A stretch of DNA of 64,000 bases from Immundisolibacter sp. (GCF_014359565.1 NZ_JACIZD010000001.1:496001-560000); one strand, 5' to 3'. Shown: positions 19,037 to 28,381, numbered from the stretch's first letter. Made by a program: numbers and translations. Notes: generated from the letters alone by a model not told the origin.

Positions 19037-19061
19037 GCTATCGATCGCAACGGCGCCGGTC

Positions 19062-19526
19062 TCACAGCCGCAGCAAGCCTCTTTCCTGCAGCCACGCCCG
19101 GGCGTCGTCGGCGTCAGTCTCGAACCACGCCGCCGCCGAACCCAGCCGAAAGCTGTAGCCCCAGGTGTCCATGTCCTGCATCAGGCGGGCGCGGCCGACG
19201 CCCGGCAGGCGATCGGCGAGCAGGATCTGCAGATAGCACACCGCGCATTCCTCGAGATCGTCGCCACCGGCGTCGGTGTGCAGGCCGCGGCGCCGGCCAG
19301 CGTCCATGCACAGCCAGTGACAGGCCTCGTGCAGGGCCGAATGCAGCGGTGTATCGGGCCGCACGTGCAGGGTGTCGCCGACCAGGCCGGCTTCGCTTTC
19401 GCCCCAGTAGCTGCCCGGAATGTCGGCCCCCGCTGCCAGCCATTCGATGCTCAGCCCGTGGGCGCCGAACAGAGCGCGCAAGGCTGCCGGGTCGATGTCC
19501 GCCAGACGCAGTACGTCCATGCTCAT
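19062..19526 (-). CDS. Putative HExxH zinc-metallopeptidase-like protein
   Basis: I cannot name the family. This 154-residue cytosolic protein carries HSALHEACHWLC, an HExxH zinc-peptidase motif near residue 70, preceded by a beta strand (GDTLHVRPDTPLH). A conserved ECAVCYLQILLA helix follows, whose glutamate could be the third zinc ligand, and the C-terminus contains DMDTWGYSFRLGSAAAWFE. The gene overlaps the methyltransferase gene upstream by ATGA, so the two are co-translated. Confidence 0.65.
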   Translation of the reverse strand: MSMDVLRLADIDPAALRALFGAHGLSIEWLAAGADIPGSYWGESEAGLVGDTLHVRPDTPLHSALHEACHWLCMDAGRRRGLHTDAGGDDLEECAVCYLQILLADRLPGVGRARLMQDMDTWGYSFRLGSAAAWFETDADDARAWLQERGLLRL

Positions 19527-20092
19527 GCGGGTTTGCGCAGCAGGTAAAGCGCGACGTGTCCGGCGATCGATTGCGGCGGCGCGCCCGTCAGGCCGGCCTC
19601 GCTCGCCAGGCCGAGCACCTGCGCCGGGGTCAGTCGTACTGCCAGGGCCGGGCCGGGTGGCGGCGGCACCGGCAGGAATTCGATGATTGCCAATACGGCG
19701 CCGGGCGCCAGCAGGCGGGCGATCTGCGCCAGCAAGTCCTGCGCCTTGCCGGATGCGACCAGGTGGTGCAGCACCAGCGACAACAGCACGCCGCCCGCGG
19801 CGCCATCGGGTAACGGCAAGGGCGCGCCAAGGTCGGCTTCGCATACCCGCAGCGGCAGGCCGCCGGCCTGTTGCCGCAGCCAGCGCAGCCCCTGGCGCCA
19901 GCGGTCCACGGCCAGCACCGGCGTGCCGGCGCGCGCCAGCGCCAGGCTCCAGTCGCCGCGGCCGCAGCCTAAGTCCAGCACGCAGCGGGCACCGGCCAGG
20001 GCGGCCAGCACCGGCGCGCGGTCGACGAAGTCGTAACTGCTGTGTTTGCCCGGGCCGCTTGGCGGCACCAGGGAGGCTTCGGGCGGCTGCAT
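19523..20092 (-). CDS. Class I SAM-dependent methyltransferase
   Basis: A 189-residue protein with a canonical motif I (CVLDLGCGRGDWSLAL) near residue 40, an acidic motif II (VLAVDRW), and a VLLSLVLHHL motif IV region. The leading KHSSYDFVDRAPVL is common in small uncharacterised methyltransferases. Substrate unknown. The ATG at 20092 begins 82 bp from the divergent ffh gene, so the two share an intergenic promoter region. The HExxH gene is co-translated with it. Confidence 0.85.
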   Translation of the reverse strand: MQPPEASLVPPSGPGKHSSYDFVDRAPVLAALAGARCVLDLGCGRGDWSLALARAGTPVLAVDRWRQGLRWLRQQAGGLPLRVCEADLGAPLPLPDGAAGGVLLSLVLHHLVASGKAQDLLAQIARLLAPGAVLAIIEFLPVPPPPGPALAVRLTPAQVLGLASEAGLTGAPPQSIAGHVALYLLRKPA

Positions 20093-20174
20093 TAGAATGT
20101 GGGCATCTGTCGTACGGCGGCGCGCATGGTAAACGCCGCGCCCGGCGACGCCCGATCCGGACCCGGCAAGCCCC

Positions 20175-21542
20175 ATGTTCAACAGCCTCACCGAACGACT
20201 CGAAGCCACCGTGCGCCGCCTGCGCGGCCAGGCCTTCCTGAACGACGAGAACATCGCCGACGCGCTGCGTGAGGTGCGCATGGCGCTGCTGGAAGCCGAC
20301 GTGGCGCTGCCGGTGGTGCGCGGCTTCATCGAGCAGGTGCGCCAGGACGCCATCGGGCGCGAAATCGGCAAGAGCCTCAACCCCGGCCAGCTGCTGGTCA
20401 AGCTGGTTCACGACCGCCTGATCAGCCTGATGGGCAGCGAGAATGCGGCCCTGAACCTGGCCGGCGCGCCGCCGGTGGTGATCCTGATGGCTGGCCTGCA
20501 GGGCTCGGGCAAGACCACCACCAGCGCCAAGCTGGCGCGACTGATCCGCGAGCAGACCAAAAAATCCGTGCTGCTGGTCAGCGCCGACGTCTACCGCCCG
20601 GCGGCCATCGAACAGCTGCGCGTGCTGGCCGGGCAGGTCGGCGCGCAGTTCCAGCCCAGCGACATCAGCCAGAAACCGGTCGACATCGCCACCGAGGCGG
20701 TCGCCGAGGCGCGCCGCCGGGCCATCGACGTGGTGATCGTCGACACCGCCGGCCGTCTGCACATCGACGCCGACATGATGGCCGAGATCCGCGCCATCCA
20801 CGCCGCCGTCAAACCGCTCGAAACCCTGTTCGTGGTCGATTCCATGACCGGCCAGGATGCGGTCAACACGGCCAAGGCCTTCCACGAGGCGCTGCCGCTG
20901 ACCGGCGTCATCCTGACCAAGACCGACGGCGATGCGCGCGGCGGCGCCGCGCTGTCGATCCGCGAAGTCACCGGCGCGCCGATCAAGTTTCTGGGCGTGG
21001 GCGAGAAAACCGGCGCCCTGGAAGCCTTCCACCCCGAGCGCGTCGCCTCGCGCATCCTGGGCATGGGCGATGTGCTGAGCCTGGTCGAGGACATGCAGCG
21101 CAACGTCGACCAGGCGCAGGCGGCGCGCCTGGAGGACAAGCTGCGCCGCGGCAAGGGCTTCGACTTCAACGACTTTCGCGATCAGCTCAAGATGGTGCAG
21201 GGCATGGGCGGTCTGGGCAGCCTGCTCGACAAGCTGCCCGGCATGAGCGGCATGAATGCCCAGGCCCGCGAGCAACTGGCCGACGGCAAGCAGCTGGGGC
21301 GCATCGAAGCCATCATCAACTCCATGACCGCCAAGGAGCGGCGCTTCCCGGACCTGATCAACGGCTCGCGCAAGCGGCGCATCGCCGCCGGCTCCGGCGT
21401 GCAGATCCAGGACGTGAACCGGCTGCTGAAGCAGTTCGAGCAGAGCCAGAAGATGATGAAAAAGCTCGGCCGGCCCGGCGGCATGAAGAAAATGATGCGC
21501 GGCATGGGCGCCATGCGCGGGGGCTTTCCCGGCCGCGGTTGA
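20175..21542 (+). CDS. ffh: Signal recognition particle protein Ffh
   Basis: A 455-residue SRP54 GTPase that targets nascent membrane proteins to FtsY and the Sec translocon. The N domain opens with MFNSLTERLEATVRRLRG. The G domain has GLQGSGKTTT, DTAGR and TKTDGDARGG. The C-terminal methionine-rich M domain (MVQGMGGLG...MMKKLGRPGGMKKMMRGMG) binds 4.5S RNA and signal peptides. It is followed by the rpsP-rimM-trmD-rplS operon, the usual gammaproteobacterial order. Confidence 0.98.
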   Translation: MFNSLTERLEATVRRLRGQAFLNDENIADALREVRMALLEADVALPVVRGFIEQVRQDAIGREIGKSLNPGQLLVKLVHDRLISLMGSENAALNLAGAPPVVILMAGLQGSGKTTTSAKLARLIREQTKKSVLLVSADVYRPAAIEQLRVLAGQVGAQFQPSDISQKPVDIATEAVAEARRRAIDVVIVDTAGRLHIDADMMAEIRAIHAAVKPLETLFVVDSMTGQDAVNTAKAFHEALPLTGVILTKTDGDARGGAALSIREVTGAPIKFLGVGEKTGALEAFHPERVASRILGMGDVLSLVEDMQRNVDQAQAARLEDKLRRGKGFDFNDFRDQLKMVQGMGGLGSLLDKLPGMSGMNAQAREQLADGKQLGRIEAIINSMTAKERRFPDLINGSRKRRIAAGSGVQIQDVNRLLKQFEQSQKMMKKLGRPGGMKKMMRGMGAMRGGFPGRG

Positions 21543-21630
21543 GTTTATGGCGGCGCGTCAATAGAATTCGCGGTCCGCCGCAGCCGGCCGATCAGGGTCC
21601 GGTGCTTCACAGCCTTCAAGGAAAGTTTCC

Positions 21631-21888
21631 ATGGTGACCATTCGCCTTGCCCGTGGTGGGGCCAAGAAACGGCCGTTCTACCGCGTGGTCGTGACCGATA
21701 GCCGCAACCCGCGCGACGGTCGCTTCATCGAGCAGATCGGCTTTTTCAACCCCATCGCCAAGAGCGGCGAGCAGCCGAGCAAGCTCGATCTGGCGCGCGT
21801 CGACTACTGGCTGGGCGTTGGTGCCAAGGCCAGCGATCGGGTCGCGGCGCTGGTCAAGCAGTGCCGTAAGGCCGACGCTGCCGCCTGA
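21631..21888 (+). CDS. rpsP: 30S ribosomal protein S16
   Basis: An 85-residue S16 with the invariant start [21 protein letters not shown] and the [12 protein letters not shown] block. It is a small-subunit assembly protein. AAGGAAAG lies upstream of the ATG. It heads the ribosomal/tRNA-modification operon and is followed at once by rimM. Confidence 0.98.
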   Translation: MVTIRLARGGAKKRPFYRVVVTDSRNPRDGRFIEQIGFFNPIAKSGEQPSKLDLARVDYWLGVGAKASDRVAALVKQCRKADAAA

Positions 21889-21922
21889 CAACGACGCCAC
21901 GACCGACGCTGCGCGCTCGGTC

Positions 21923-22408
21923 GTGGTGGGGCGTGTGGGCGCTCCGCACGGCGTGCGCGGCTGGTCGCAGCTGCAGTCCTTTACCGATCCGCCCGCGGGC
22001 CTGCTGCGTCATCCCCGGCTCGAGGCGCAGCGTCGCGGGCAGCGGCTGATGCTCGAGATCGCCGACAGCCGGATGCAGGGCGAGCGCGTGCTGGTGCGCT
22101 TCGCGGGCACGGACGATCGCGACGCGGCCGCGAAACTGACCGGCTTCGAACTGAGCGTGCCGCGGGCCGAGCTCGAACCGCCGCCGCCGGGCAGCTGGTA
22201 CTGGCACGACCTGATCGGCCTGGCGGTGGTGACGGTGGACGGCACGCCGCTGGGGCGGGTCGATCACCTGATCGAAACCGGTGTCAACGACGTGCTGGTG
22301 GTGCACGGCGAACGCGAGCGGCTGATCCCGTTCGCGCAGCCGCAGATAGTGAAGAAGGTCGATCTGGATGCCGGCCGTATCGAGGTGGACTGGGACGCGG
22401 AGTACTGA
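21923..22408 (+). CDS. rimM: Ribosome maturation factor RimM
   Basis: RimM assists 16S rRNA maturation and 30S head assembly, binding S19. The N-terminal RimM fold (VVVGRVGAPHGVRGW) and the C-terminal PRC-barrel (GSWYWHDLIGLAVVT...VDLDAGRIEVDWD) are complete. The start is unclear: no ATG exists. GTG 21923 or 21926 lacks a Shine-Dalgarno and leaves almost no leader; TTG 21818/GTG 21821 would overlap rpsP by about 70 bp; a CTG at 21878 with AAGG upstream would give a leader of normal length. I list GTG 21923 as the conservative choice. Confidence 0.9.
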   Translation: MVGRVGAPHGVRGWSQLQSFTDPPAGLLRHPRLEAQRRGQRLMLEIADSRMQGERVLVRFAGTDDRDAAAKLTGFELSVPRAELEPPPPGSWYWHDLIGLAVVTVDGTPLGRVDHLIETGVNDVLVVHGERERLIPFAQPQIVKKVDLDAGRIEVDWDAEY

Positions 22409-22414
22409 GCGCCG

Positions 22415-23188
22415 GTGCGCATCGACGTCGTGACCTTGTTTCCGGAGCTGGTCGACGCGGTGGCGCAGCACGGCGTGGTCGGGCGCGCCATCGCCAGTGG
22501 TATCGCCAGCCTGCACTGCTGGCAGCTGCGCGATTTTGCGACCGACCGCCACCGCACGGTGGACGACGCGCCGTTTGGCGGCGGTCCCGGCATGGTGCTC
22601 AAGGCCGAACCGGTGCTGGCGGCGATTGCCGCCGCGCGGGCAGCAGCGCCGGAACCGGCGCGCGTGGCGTACCTGAGCCCGCAGGGCCGGCGCTTCGGTC
22701 AGGCGGCGGCCTGCGAGCTGGCTGGCCGGCAGCGCCTGTTGCTGCTGTGCGGACGCTACGAGGGTGTCGATGAACGGGCGCTGGAGCTGGCGGTGGACGA
22801 GGAATGGTCGTGCGGCGACTACGTCCTCAGCGGCGGCGAGTTGCCGGCCATGATGATGATCGATGCGGTGGTGCGGCTGTTGCCGGGCGCGCTGGGCGAT
22901 GCCGAATCGGCGCAGCAGGACTCGTTCATGCACGGCCTGCTGGACCATCCGCACTACACGCGCCCGCAAGTGCTGGAAGGGCGCGCAGTGCCGCCGGTGC
23001 TGCTCAGCGGCGATCACGCCCGGGTGGCCCGCTGGCGCCTGCAGCAGGCACTGGCGCGCACCTGGCGACGGCGGCCGGATTTGCTGGCCGAATTGAAGTT
23101 GACGCACGAGCAGCAGCGGCTGCTGGATGAATACCGGACAATGGCCGACGCTGACGGCCACTGCCCGGCCTTGGACAATCAGGAGTAA
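22415..23188 (+). CDS. trmD: tRNA (guanine37-N1)-methyltransferase TrmD
   Basis: A 257-residue SPOUT methyltransferase that makes m1G37 in tRNAs and prevents +1 frameshifting. The start [12 protein letters not shown] (GTG) and the knotted AdoMet site ([35 protein letters not shown]) are all present. It lies 6 bp after rimM and 5 bp before rplS. Confidence 0.98.
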   Translation: MRIDVVTLFPELVDAVAQHGVVGRAIASGIASLHCWQLRDFATDRHRTVDDAPFGGGPGMVLKAEPVLAAIAAARAAAPEPARVAYLSPQGRRFGQAAACELAGRQRLLLLCGRYEGVDERALELAVDEEWSCGDYVLSGGELPAMMMIDAVVRLLPGALGDAESAQQDSFMHGLLDHPHYTRPQVLEGRAVPPVLLSGDHARVARWRLQQALARTWRRRPDLLAELKLTHEQQRLLDEYRTMADADGHCPALDNQE

Positions 23189-23193
23189 GACCC

Positions 23194-23556
23194 ATGAACA
23201 TCATCGACCAGCTGAATGCCGAGCAGATGACGCGCACCGTGCCGGACTTTCGGCCCGGCGATACCGTGCTGGTACAGGTGAAGGTGGTTGAAGGCACCCG
23301 CGAGCGCCTGCAGGCCTACGAGGGCGTCGTCATCGCCCGTCGCAACCGTGGCCTGCACTCGTCCTTCACGGTGCGCAAGATGTCGCACGGCGAGGGCGTG
23401 GAGCGCGTGTTCCAGATCCACAGCCCGCAGATCCAGAGTATCGAGGTCAAGCGCCGCGGGCTGGTGCGCAGCGCCAAGCTGTATTACCTGCGCGGCCTGC
23501 AGGGCAAGGCGGCGCGCATCCGCGAGAAGCTTGCCTCGCGCACCCAGGCTGGCTGA
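23194..23556 (+). CDS. rplS: 50S ribosomal protein L19
   Basis: A 120-residue L19 at the 30S-50S interface. Typical blocks include [41 protein letters not shown] and [24 protein letters not shown] precedes ATG 23194. It is the last gene of the rpsP operon; no clear intrinsic terminator follows, apart from a stem-loop 50 bp downstream inside the next gene. Confidence 0.98.
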   Translation: MNIIDQLNAEQMTRTVPDFRPGDTVLVQVKVVEGTRERLQAYEGVVIARRNRGLHSSFTVRKMSHGEGVERVFQIHSPQIQSIEVKRRGLVRSAKLYYLRGLQGKAARIREKLASRTQAG

Positions 23557-23569
23557 CCTCGCAACTCCG

Positions 23570-24067
23570 ATGCGGCCGGCCACCCAGCCTGCCGAGTCCC
23601 GCGCCAGCATGCCAAGTCCGCTTGGCATGCTCGGCCTGCGCTGCAACCTGAATGGCCTGTGCGAGGTGGCGGTGCTGGCCGATGGCGCGCCGGCGCTCAA
23701 GCCTGCCGATCCGCTGCTGCTGGAAACCATGCTGCGGCTGGAAGCCTACTTCGCCGGCGCTACGGCGGATTTCTCCGACCTGCCGCTGGCACCCGAAGGC
23801 ACGCCCTTTCAGCACCGCGTCTGGGCGGCGCTGCGGGCCATCCCGGCCGGCCGCACTCGCCGCTATGGCGAGCTGGCGGCCGAGCTCGATACCGCTGCCC
23901 GCGCCGTTGGCGGCGCCTGCCGTGCCAATCCGCTGTTGCTGGTAGTGCCCTGCCACCGGGTGGTGGCGAGCACCGGCGACGGCGGCTTCATGGGCGCGTC
24001 CGATGGCGACTGGCCGCGTCGCAAGCAGCAGCTGCTGGCGCATGAACGCAGCCACTTTCGCGCCTGA
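23570..24067 (+). CDS. Methylated-DNA-[protein]-cysteine S-methyltransferase (Ogt/MGMT type)
   Basis: A 165-residue suicide DNA-repair protein that takes alkyl groups from O6-alkylguanine. The acceptor cysteine is in PCHRV, preceded by the helix-turn-helix (GRTRRYGELAAEL...GGACRANPLL) and the N-terminal ribonuclease-like domain (SPLGMLGLRCN). Starts at ATG 23570 and ATG 23609 are both possible; neither has a Shine-Dalgarno, and the second sits inside an 11-bp perfect stem-loop. It overlaps xerD by 26 bp. Confidence 0.9.
   Translation: MRPATQPAESRASMPSPLGMLGLRCNLNGLCEVAVLADGAPALKPADPLLLETMLRLEAYFAGATADFSDLPLAPEGTPFQHRVWAALRAIPAGRTRRYGELAAELDTAARAVGGACRANPLLLVVPCHRVVASTGDGGFMGASDGDWPRRKQQLLAHERSHFRA
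23606..23631 (+). promoter_or_regulatory. Perfect 11-bp stem-loop at the start of the alkyltransferase gene
   Basis: AGCATGCCAAG (23606-23616) and CTTGGCATGCT (23621-23631) are exact inverted repeats around a TCCG loop. The stem covers the alternative ATG 23609. It could attenuate readthrough from rplS or hide that start codon. There is no T-run after it. Confidence 0.5.
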
Positions 24068-25019
24068 GGATCCGCGCGCTGCGGCGCCCTTGTCCAGGGC
24101 CGGCGCGCCGGCCGCCGCCCCGACCAAACCGCCGGTCGAACCCCTGCTTGAACAGTTCCTCGACAGCCTGTGGCTGGAGCGCGGCGCCAGCCGCCTGACG
24201 CTCGCCGCCTACCGCACCGACCTGCTCAGCTTTGCGGCGCACATGTCCTTGCGCGGCGCGCCGCTGGCCGGCGCCAGCCGTGCCGACCTGCTCAGCTACC
24301 TGGCCGCGCCTGCCCAAGCCGGGCTCGCGCCGCGCTCGCTCGGCCGCCGCCTGTCGGCGCTGCGCGGCTTTTTCCGGTATCTGGTCCGCGAAGGCGTAAG
24401 GCACGAAGACCCCACCGCGCGCATCGAATCCCCGCGCCTGGGCCGGCCGCTGCCAAAAACGCTCACCGAGGCCGACGTCGAGCGCCTGCTGACCGTGCCC
24501 AGCGGCGACACGCCCGAGGCCCTGCGCGACGCCGCCATGCTGGAGCTACTGTATGCCTGCGGCCTGCGGGTGAGCGAGCTGGTGAGCCTACGCGTCGCGC
24601 AGGTGGACCTGAACCGCGGCGTGCTGGTGGTGCTGGGCAAGGGCGCCCGTGAGCGGCTGGTGCCGGTCGGCGAGACCGCGGTGGCGCGCATCCAGACCTA
24701 TCTGGCAAAGGCACGCGGCGCGCTGCTCGATGGGCAGGTCAGCGATGCGCTGTTCGTCACCCGCCGCGGCGGCGGCATGACGCGGCAGGCCTTCTGGCAC
24801 CGGTTGCGCCACCATGCGCGCCTGGCCGGCTTCGAGCGCCTGCCCTCGCCACACACGCTGCGTCACGCCTTTGCAACCCACCTGCTCAATCATGGCGCCG
24901 ACCTGCGCGCGGTGCAGATGCTGCTCGGCCACGCCGATCTTTCAACCACCCAGATCTACACCCACGTGGCGCGCGAGCGCCTGAAGGCCCTGCACGCCCA
25001 GCATCACCCGCGCGGCTGA
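24042..25019 (+). CDS. xerD: Site-specific tyrosine recombinase XerD
   Basis: A 325-residue recombinase that works with XerC at dif to resolve chromosome dimers. The N-terminal core-binding domain (LLEQFLDSLWLERGASRLTLAAYRTDL) is followed by the catalytic domain with R in ACGLRVSEL, H-x2-R in HTLRHAFATHLL, H in LLGHADLSTT and the nucleophilic Y in IYTHV. The ATG at 24042 overlaps the alkyltransferase gene. Position next to dsbC, as in many gammaproteobacteria, favours XerD over XerC. Confidence 0.92.
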   Translation: MNAATFAPEDPRAAAPLSRAGAPAAAPTKPPVEPLLEQFLDSLWLERGASRLTLAAYRTDLLSFAAHMSLRGAPLAGASRADLLSYLAAPAQAGLAPRSLGRRLSALRGFFRYLVREGVRHEDPTARIESPRLGRPLPKTLTEADVERLLTVPSGDTPEALRDAAMLELLYACGLRVSELVSLRVAQVDLNRGVLVVLGKGARERLVPVGETAVARIQTYLAKARGALLDGQVSDALFVTRRGGGMTRQAFWHRLRHHARLAGFERLPSPHTLRHAFATHLLNHGADLRAVQMLLGHADLSTTQIYTHVARERLKALHAQHHPRG

Positions 25020-25061
25020 GCCCATACAATCCGCCCCACTCCCGCCCGATCGGACCCACCC

Positions 25062-25805
25062 ATGAAACGCCTTCTCGCTTGCGCGCTCGCCGGACTGACG
25101 CTGCTGACCGTCACCGGCGCCCGCGCCGACACTCCGGCGGCACTCGCCGCCGTGCTGGCCAAGGTATCGCCCGATGCGCCGCCGACCTCCGTGCAGCCCT
25201 CCGCCATCGCCGGCCTGTACGAGGTGATCTTCGGCAGCACCGTCTATTACTTCAGCGCCGACGGCAAGCACATGCTCGGCGGGCCGCTGGTGGAGCTGGC
25301 CAGCCGGCGCAACCTGTCCGCCGCAGCGCTGCAGAAAGTCGAGCGCGAGCAACTGATGCCGCAGCGGGTCGCCTTCCTGCGGCAGCTGCGCGACGCCGAC
25401 GCGATCGTGTTCGCTGCCGCCAAGCCGCAGCACCGCATTACCGTATTCACCGACATCGACTGCGGCTATTGCCGCGAGCTGCACCGCCATGTGGGTCAAT
25501 ACAACGCGGCCGGGATCAGCGTGCGCTACGTGGCCTTCCCGCGCGCCGGCGAGGGCTCGGAGTCGTTCAAGAAGGCCGAAAACGTCTGGTGTGCCGCCGA
25601 CCGCAAGGCCGCGCTCACCGATGCCAAGGCCGGCAAGACCGTCCCCGACAAGGTGTGCGAAAACCCGGTTGCCGAGCAGTTCCACGCCGGCGAGAAGATC
25701 GGCGTGTCCGGCACGCCGGCGATCCTGCTCGACGACGGCCGCCTGCTGCCCGGCTACGTGCCGCCGGACGAACTCAAGCGCGTGCTGGAGCAACCGGCCG
25801 GCTGA
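25062..25805 (+). CDS. dsbC: Thiol:disulfide interchange protein DsbC
   Basis: A 247-residue periplasmic disulfide isomerase. The signal peptide (MKRLLACALAGLTLLTVTGARA) is followed by the DsbC dimerisation domain (YEVIFGSTVYYFSADGKHML) and a thioredoxin domain with the CGYC active site (DIDCGYCRELH) and the cis-proline SGTPAILLDDG. A second cysteine pair (NVWCAAD, DKVCENP) is conserved in the family. The xerD-dsbC order is typical. Confidence 0.95.
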   Translation: MKRLLACALAGLTLLTVTGARADTPAALAAVLAKVSPDAPPTSVQPSAIAGLYEVIFGSTVYYFSADGKHMLGGPLVELASRRNLSAAALQKVEREQLMPQRVAFLRQLRDADAIVFAAAKPQHRITVFTDIDCGYCRELHRHVGQYNAAGISVRYVAFPRAGEGSESFKKAENVWCAADRKAALTDAKAGKTVPDKVCENPVAEQFHAGEKIGVSGTPAILLDDGRLLPGYVPPDELKRVLEQPAG

Positions 25806-25972
25806 GTCGACCGGTGCCGTCGGTGGTGCGGTCGTTGCGACACTCACCGCTGACGTAGCCTCCCCGATCGAAAGCGGCCTGACCTTAATCGCGCGCCGAT
25901 CCGCAGCGCGCTGGTTACCATCGCCTCCCGGCCGGCACGGGTCGGGTGAACCATGAGCAGGGGGAGTCATCG

Positions 25973-28381
25973 ATGGCGATCGAGCCACTTAAAGCCGCAC
26001 AGCTTTATGCGCCCTGCGCGCCGGAGCTGATTCCCTACCAGAGCACCGCCGAGGTGGCGGAGCCGGTCGACGTGGTCGGCCAGGAACGGGCGCTGGCGGC
26101 GCTGGCCTTCGGTACCGGCATCCGCCGCGACGGATACAACCTGTTCATCCTGGGCACGCCCGGCGCCGGCCGGCACGGCGTGGTGCGCCGTTTCCTCGAG
26201 CAGCGCGCGGCCAGCCAGGCAACGCCGGCCGACTGGTGCTACGTGCACAACTTCGAGCAGCCGCACCGGCCGCGCGCGCTGCGCTTCGCGCCCGGCCAGG
26301 GCAAGGGCTTTTGCGAGGCCGTGGCGCAACTGGTCCAGGATCTGCACAGCACGCTGCCCAGCGCCTTCGAGAGTGACGAATACCAGGCCCGGCGACGGGT
26401 GGTCGAGCAGGAATTCAAGGACCGCCACGAGCAGGCCATCGACGAGATCCGCGAGCGTGCCCGCGCCAAGGACATCGCGCTGATCACCACGCCGGGCGGC
26501 TTCGCCTTCGCGCCGCTGGTCAGTGGCGAAGTGATGTCGCCGGCCGCCTTCCACAAGCTGCCCGAGGAGACCCGCAAGCGCATCGAGGCCGACATCGAGC
26601 AGCTCGAACAGGAACTGGGCGAGCGGCTGCGGCGCCTGCCGCAGTGGCAGAAGGAAGCCCGCCGACGCATCCGCGAGCTCGACCACGACATGGCAATGAG
26701 CGTGGTGCAGCCGGCCTTCGCGGAACTGAAGACCGCCTTTGAGGGCACACCGGGCGTGGCTGAATACCTCGACGCCGCCTGCCGCGACGTGGTCGACAAC
26801 GTTGGCGATTTCACCGCCACGCGCGAGGACGCCGCGCCGCGGCTGCCGTTCGCGCCCGAGCCGAGCTTCACCCGCTACGAGGTGAACCTGCTGATCCAGC
26901 ACCCGGCCGGGCGCGGCGCGCCGGTGGTGTACGCCGACCTGCCGAACTACCCGAACCTGGTCGGGCGGCTGGATCACCAGGCCCGCTTCGGCACGCTGTC
27001 CACGGACTTCACGCTGATCAAGCCGGGCGCGCTGCACGAGGCGAACGGCGGCTACCTGCTGCTGGACGCCCTGCGCCTGCTCGGCCAGCCCTATGCCTGG
27101 GATGCCTTGAAGCGTGCGCTGCGTGCCAAGGAGCTGCGCATCGAGCTACTGGAGCGGGCGATCGGCCTGCTGACCACGGTATCGCTGGACCCGGAGCCGA
27201 TTCCGCTGGACGTGACCGTGCTGCTGATCGGTGACCGCCGGCTGTACTACCTGCTGGCCGAGTACGACCCCGAGTTCGCCGAGCTGTTCAAGGTGGCAGC
27301 GGATTTCGAGGACGATCTGCGCCGCAGTCCGGACACCACGCGCGACCTGGCACGCCTGCTGGCCACGCTGGCGAGCCGGCAGGGCCTGCTGCCGTTCGGC
27401 TCGGCGGCCGTGGCGCGCGTGATCGAGCACGCCTCGCGCAGCATTGGCGACGCGCAGCGGGTCGATGTGCGCCTGAACTACCTGGGCGACCTGCTGACGC
27501 AAGCCGACTATTTCGCGCGCCAGGCCGGCGCGGCGTTGGTGCTGCCAAGCCACGTGCAGCAGGCAATCGACGCGGCGGAGCAGCGCAGCGGGCGCGTGCG
27601 CGAGCGGGTGCAGGAGGCCATCCTGCGCGACACGCTGCTGATCGATACCGCCGGCGAGCGGGTCGGGCAGATCAACGGCCTGGCGGTGCTGGGCCTGGGC
27701 GGGGTCATGTTCGGCCGGCCGACCCGCATCACTGCCCGCGTGCGGCCCGGCCAGGGCCGCGTGCTGGACATCGAGCGCGAGGTGGAACTGGGCGGCCCGC
27801 TGCACTCCAAGGGCGTGCTGATCCTGTCGAGCTTCCTGGCGGCACGCTACGCCGCCGGCGAGGCGCTGTCGCTGTCGGCCAGCCTGGTGTTCGAGCAGTC
27901 CTACAGCGGCGTGGACGGCGACAGCGCATCCTGCGCCGAGCTGTACACGCTGCTGTCGGCGCTGGCCGAGGCGCCGATCCGCCAGTCGCTGGCGGTCACG
28001 GGCTCCGTGAACCAGTTCGGCGAGGTGCAGGCCATCGGCGGCGTCAACGAGAAGATCGAGGGCTTTTTCGACATCTGCCGGGCGCGCGGCCTGACCGGCA
28101 ACCAGGGCGTGCTGATCCCGGCCTCCAACGTGCAGCACCTGATGCTGCGCGCCGACGTGCGCGACGCGGTGGCCGCCGGCCAGTTCAACGTCTACGCCGT
28201 GCGCACGGTGGACGAGGGCATCGAGCTGCTGACCGGCCTGCCGGCAGGCGTCGCGGACGCCGAGGGCATTTATCCGGAAGGCAGCATCAACGGCCTGGTG
28301 TCCGACCGCCTGGCCGAGTACGCGCGCATCCGCGCCGCGCTGGTGCACGGCGGCGAGGGCAACGGCAATGGCGATATCTGA
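25973..28381 (+). CDS. Lon-like ATP-dependent protease (AAA_32 / LonB-type)
   Basis: An 802-residue protein of the Lon-related family. A degenerate Walker A (LGTPGAGRHG, Arg where Lys is expected) lies near residues 60-69, then a long coiled helical insertion. The C-terminal S16 protease domain has catalytic S651 (GDSASC) and K694 (GGVNEKIEG). Members are cytosolic ATP-dependent proteases of poorly known substrate. GGGGAG precedes ATG 25973; a GTG at 25946 is less likely. It overlaps the USP-like gene by 14 bp. Confidence 0.9.
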   Translation: MAIEPLKAAQLYAPCAPELIPYQSTAEVAEPVDVVGQERALAALAFGTGIRRDGYNLFILGTPGAGRHGVVRRFLEQRAASQATPADWCYVHNFEQPHRPRALRFAPGQGKGFCEAVAQLVQDLHSTLPSAFESDEYQARRRVVEQEFKDRHEQAIDEIRERARAKDIALITTPGGFAFAPLVSGEVMSPAAFHKLPEETRKRIEADIEQLEQELGERLRRLPQWQKEARRRIRELDHDMAMSVVQPAFAELKTAFEGTPGVAEYLDAACRDVVDNVGDFTATREDAAPRLPFAPEPSFTRYEVNLLIQHPAGRGAPVVYADLPNYPNLVGRLDHQARFGTLSTDFTLIKPGALHEANGGYLLLDALRLLGQPYAWDALKRALRAKELRIELLERAIGLLTTVSLDPEPIPLDVTVLLIGDRRLYYLLAEYDPEFAELFKVAADFEDDLRRSPDTTRDLARLLATLASRQGLLPFGSAAVARVIEHASRSIGDAQRVDVRLNYLGDLLTQADYFARQAGAALVLPSHVQQAIDAAEQRSGRVRERVQEAILRDTLLIDTAGERVGQINGLAVLGLGGVMFGRPTRITARVRPGQGRVLDIEREVELGGPLHSKGVLILSSFLAARYAAGEALSLSASLVFEQSYSGVDGDSASCAELYTLLSALAEAPIRQSLAVTGSVNQFGEVQAIGGVNEKIEGFFDICRARGLTGNQGVLIPASNVQHLMLRADVRDAVAAGQFNVYAVRTVDEGIELLTGLPAGVADAEGIYPEGSINGLVSDRLAEYARIRAALVHGGEGNGNGDI

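Noticed and set aside
25024..25029. TACAAT as a dsbC -10 box
   Set aside because: No -35 element at a suitable distance, and xerD-dsbC are usually co-transcribed; evidence too thin to list.
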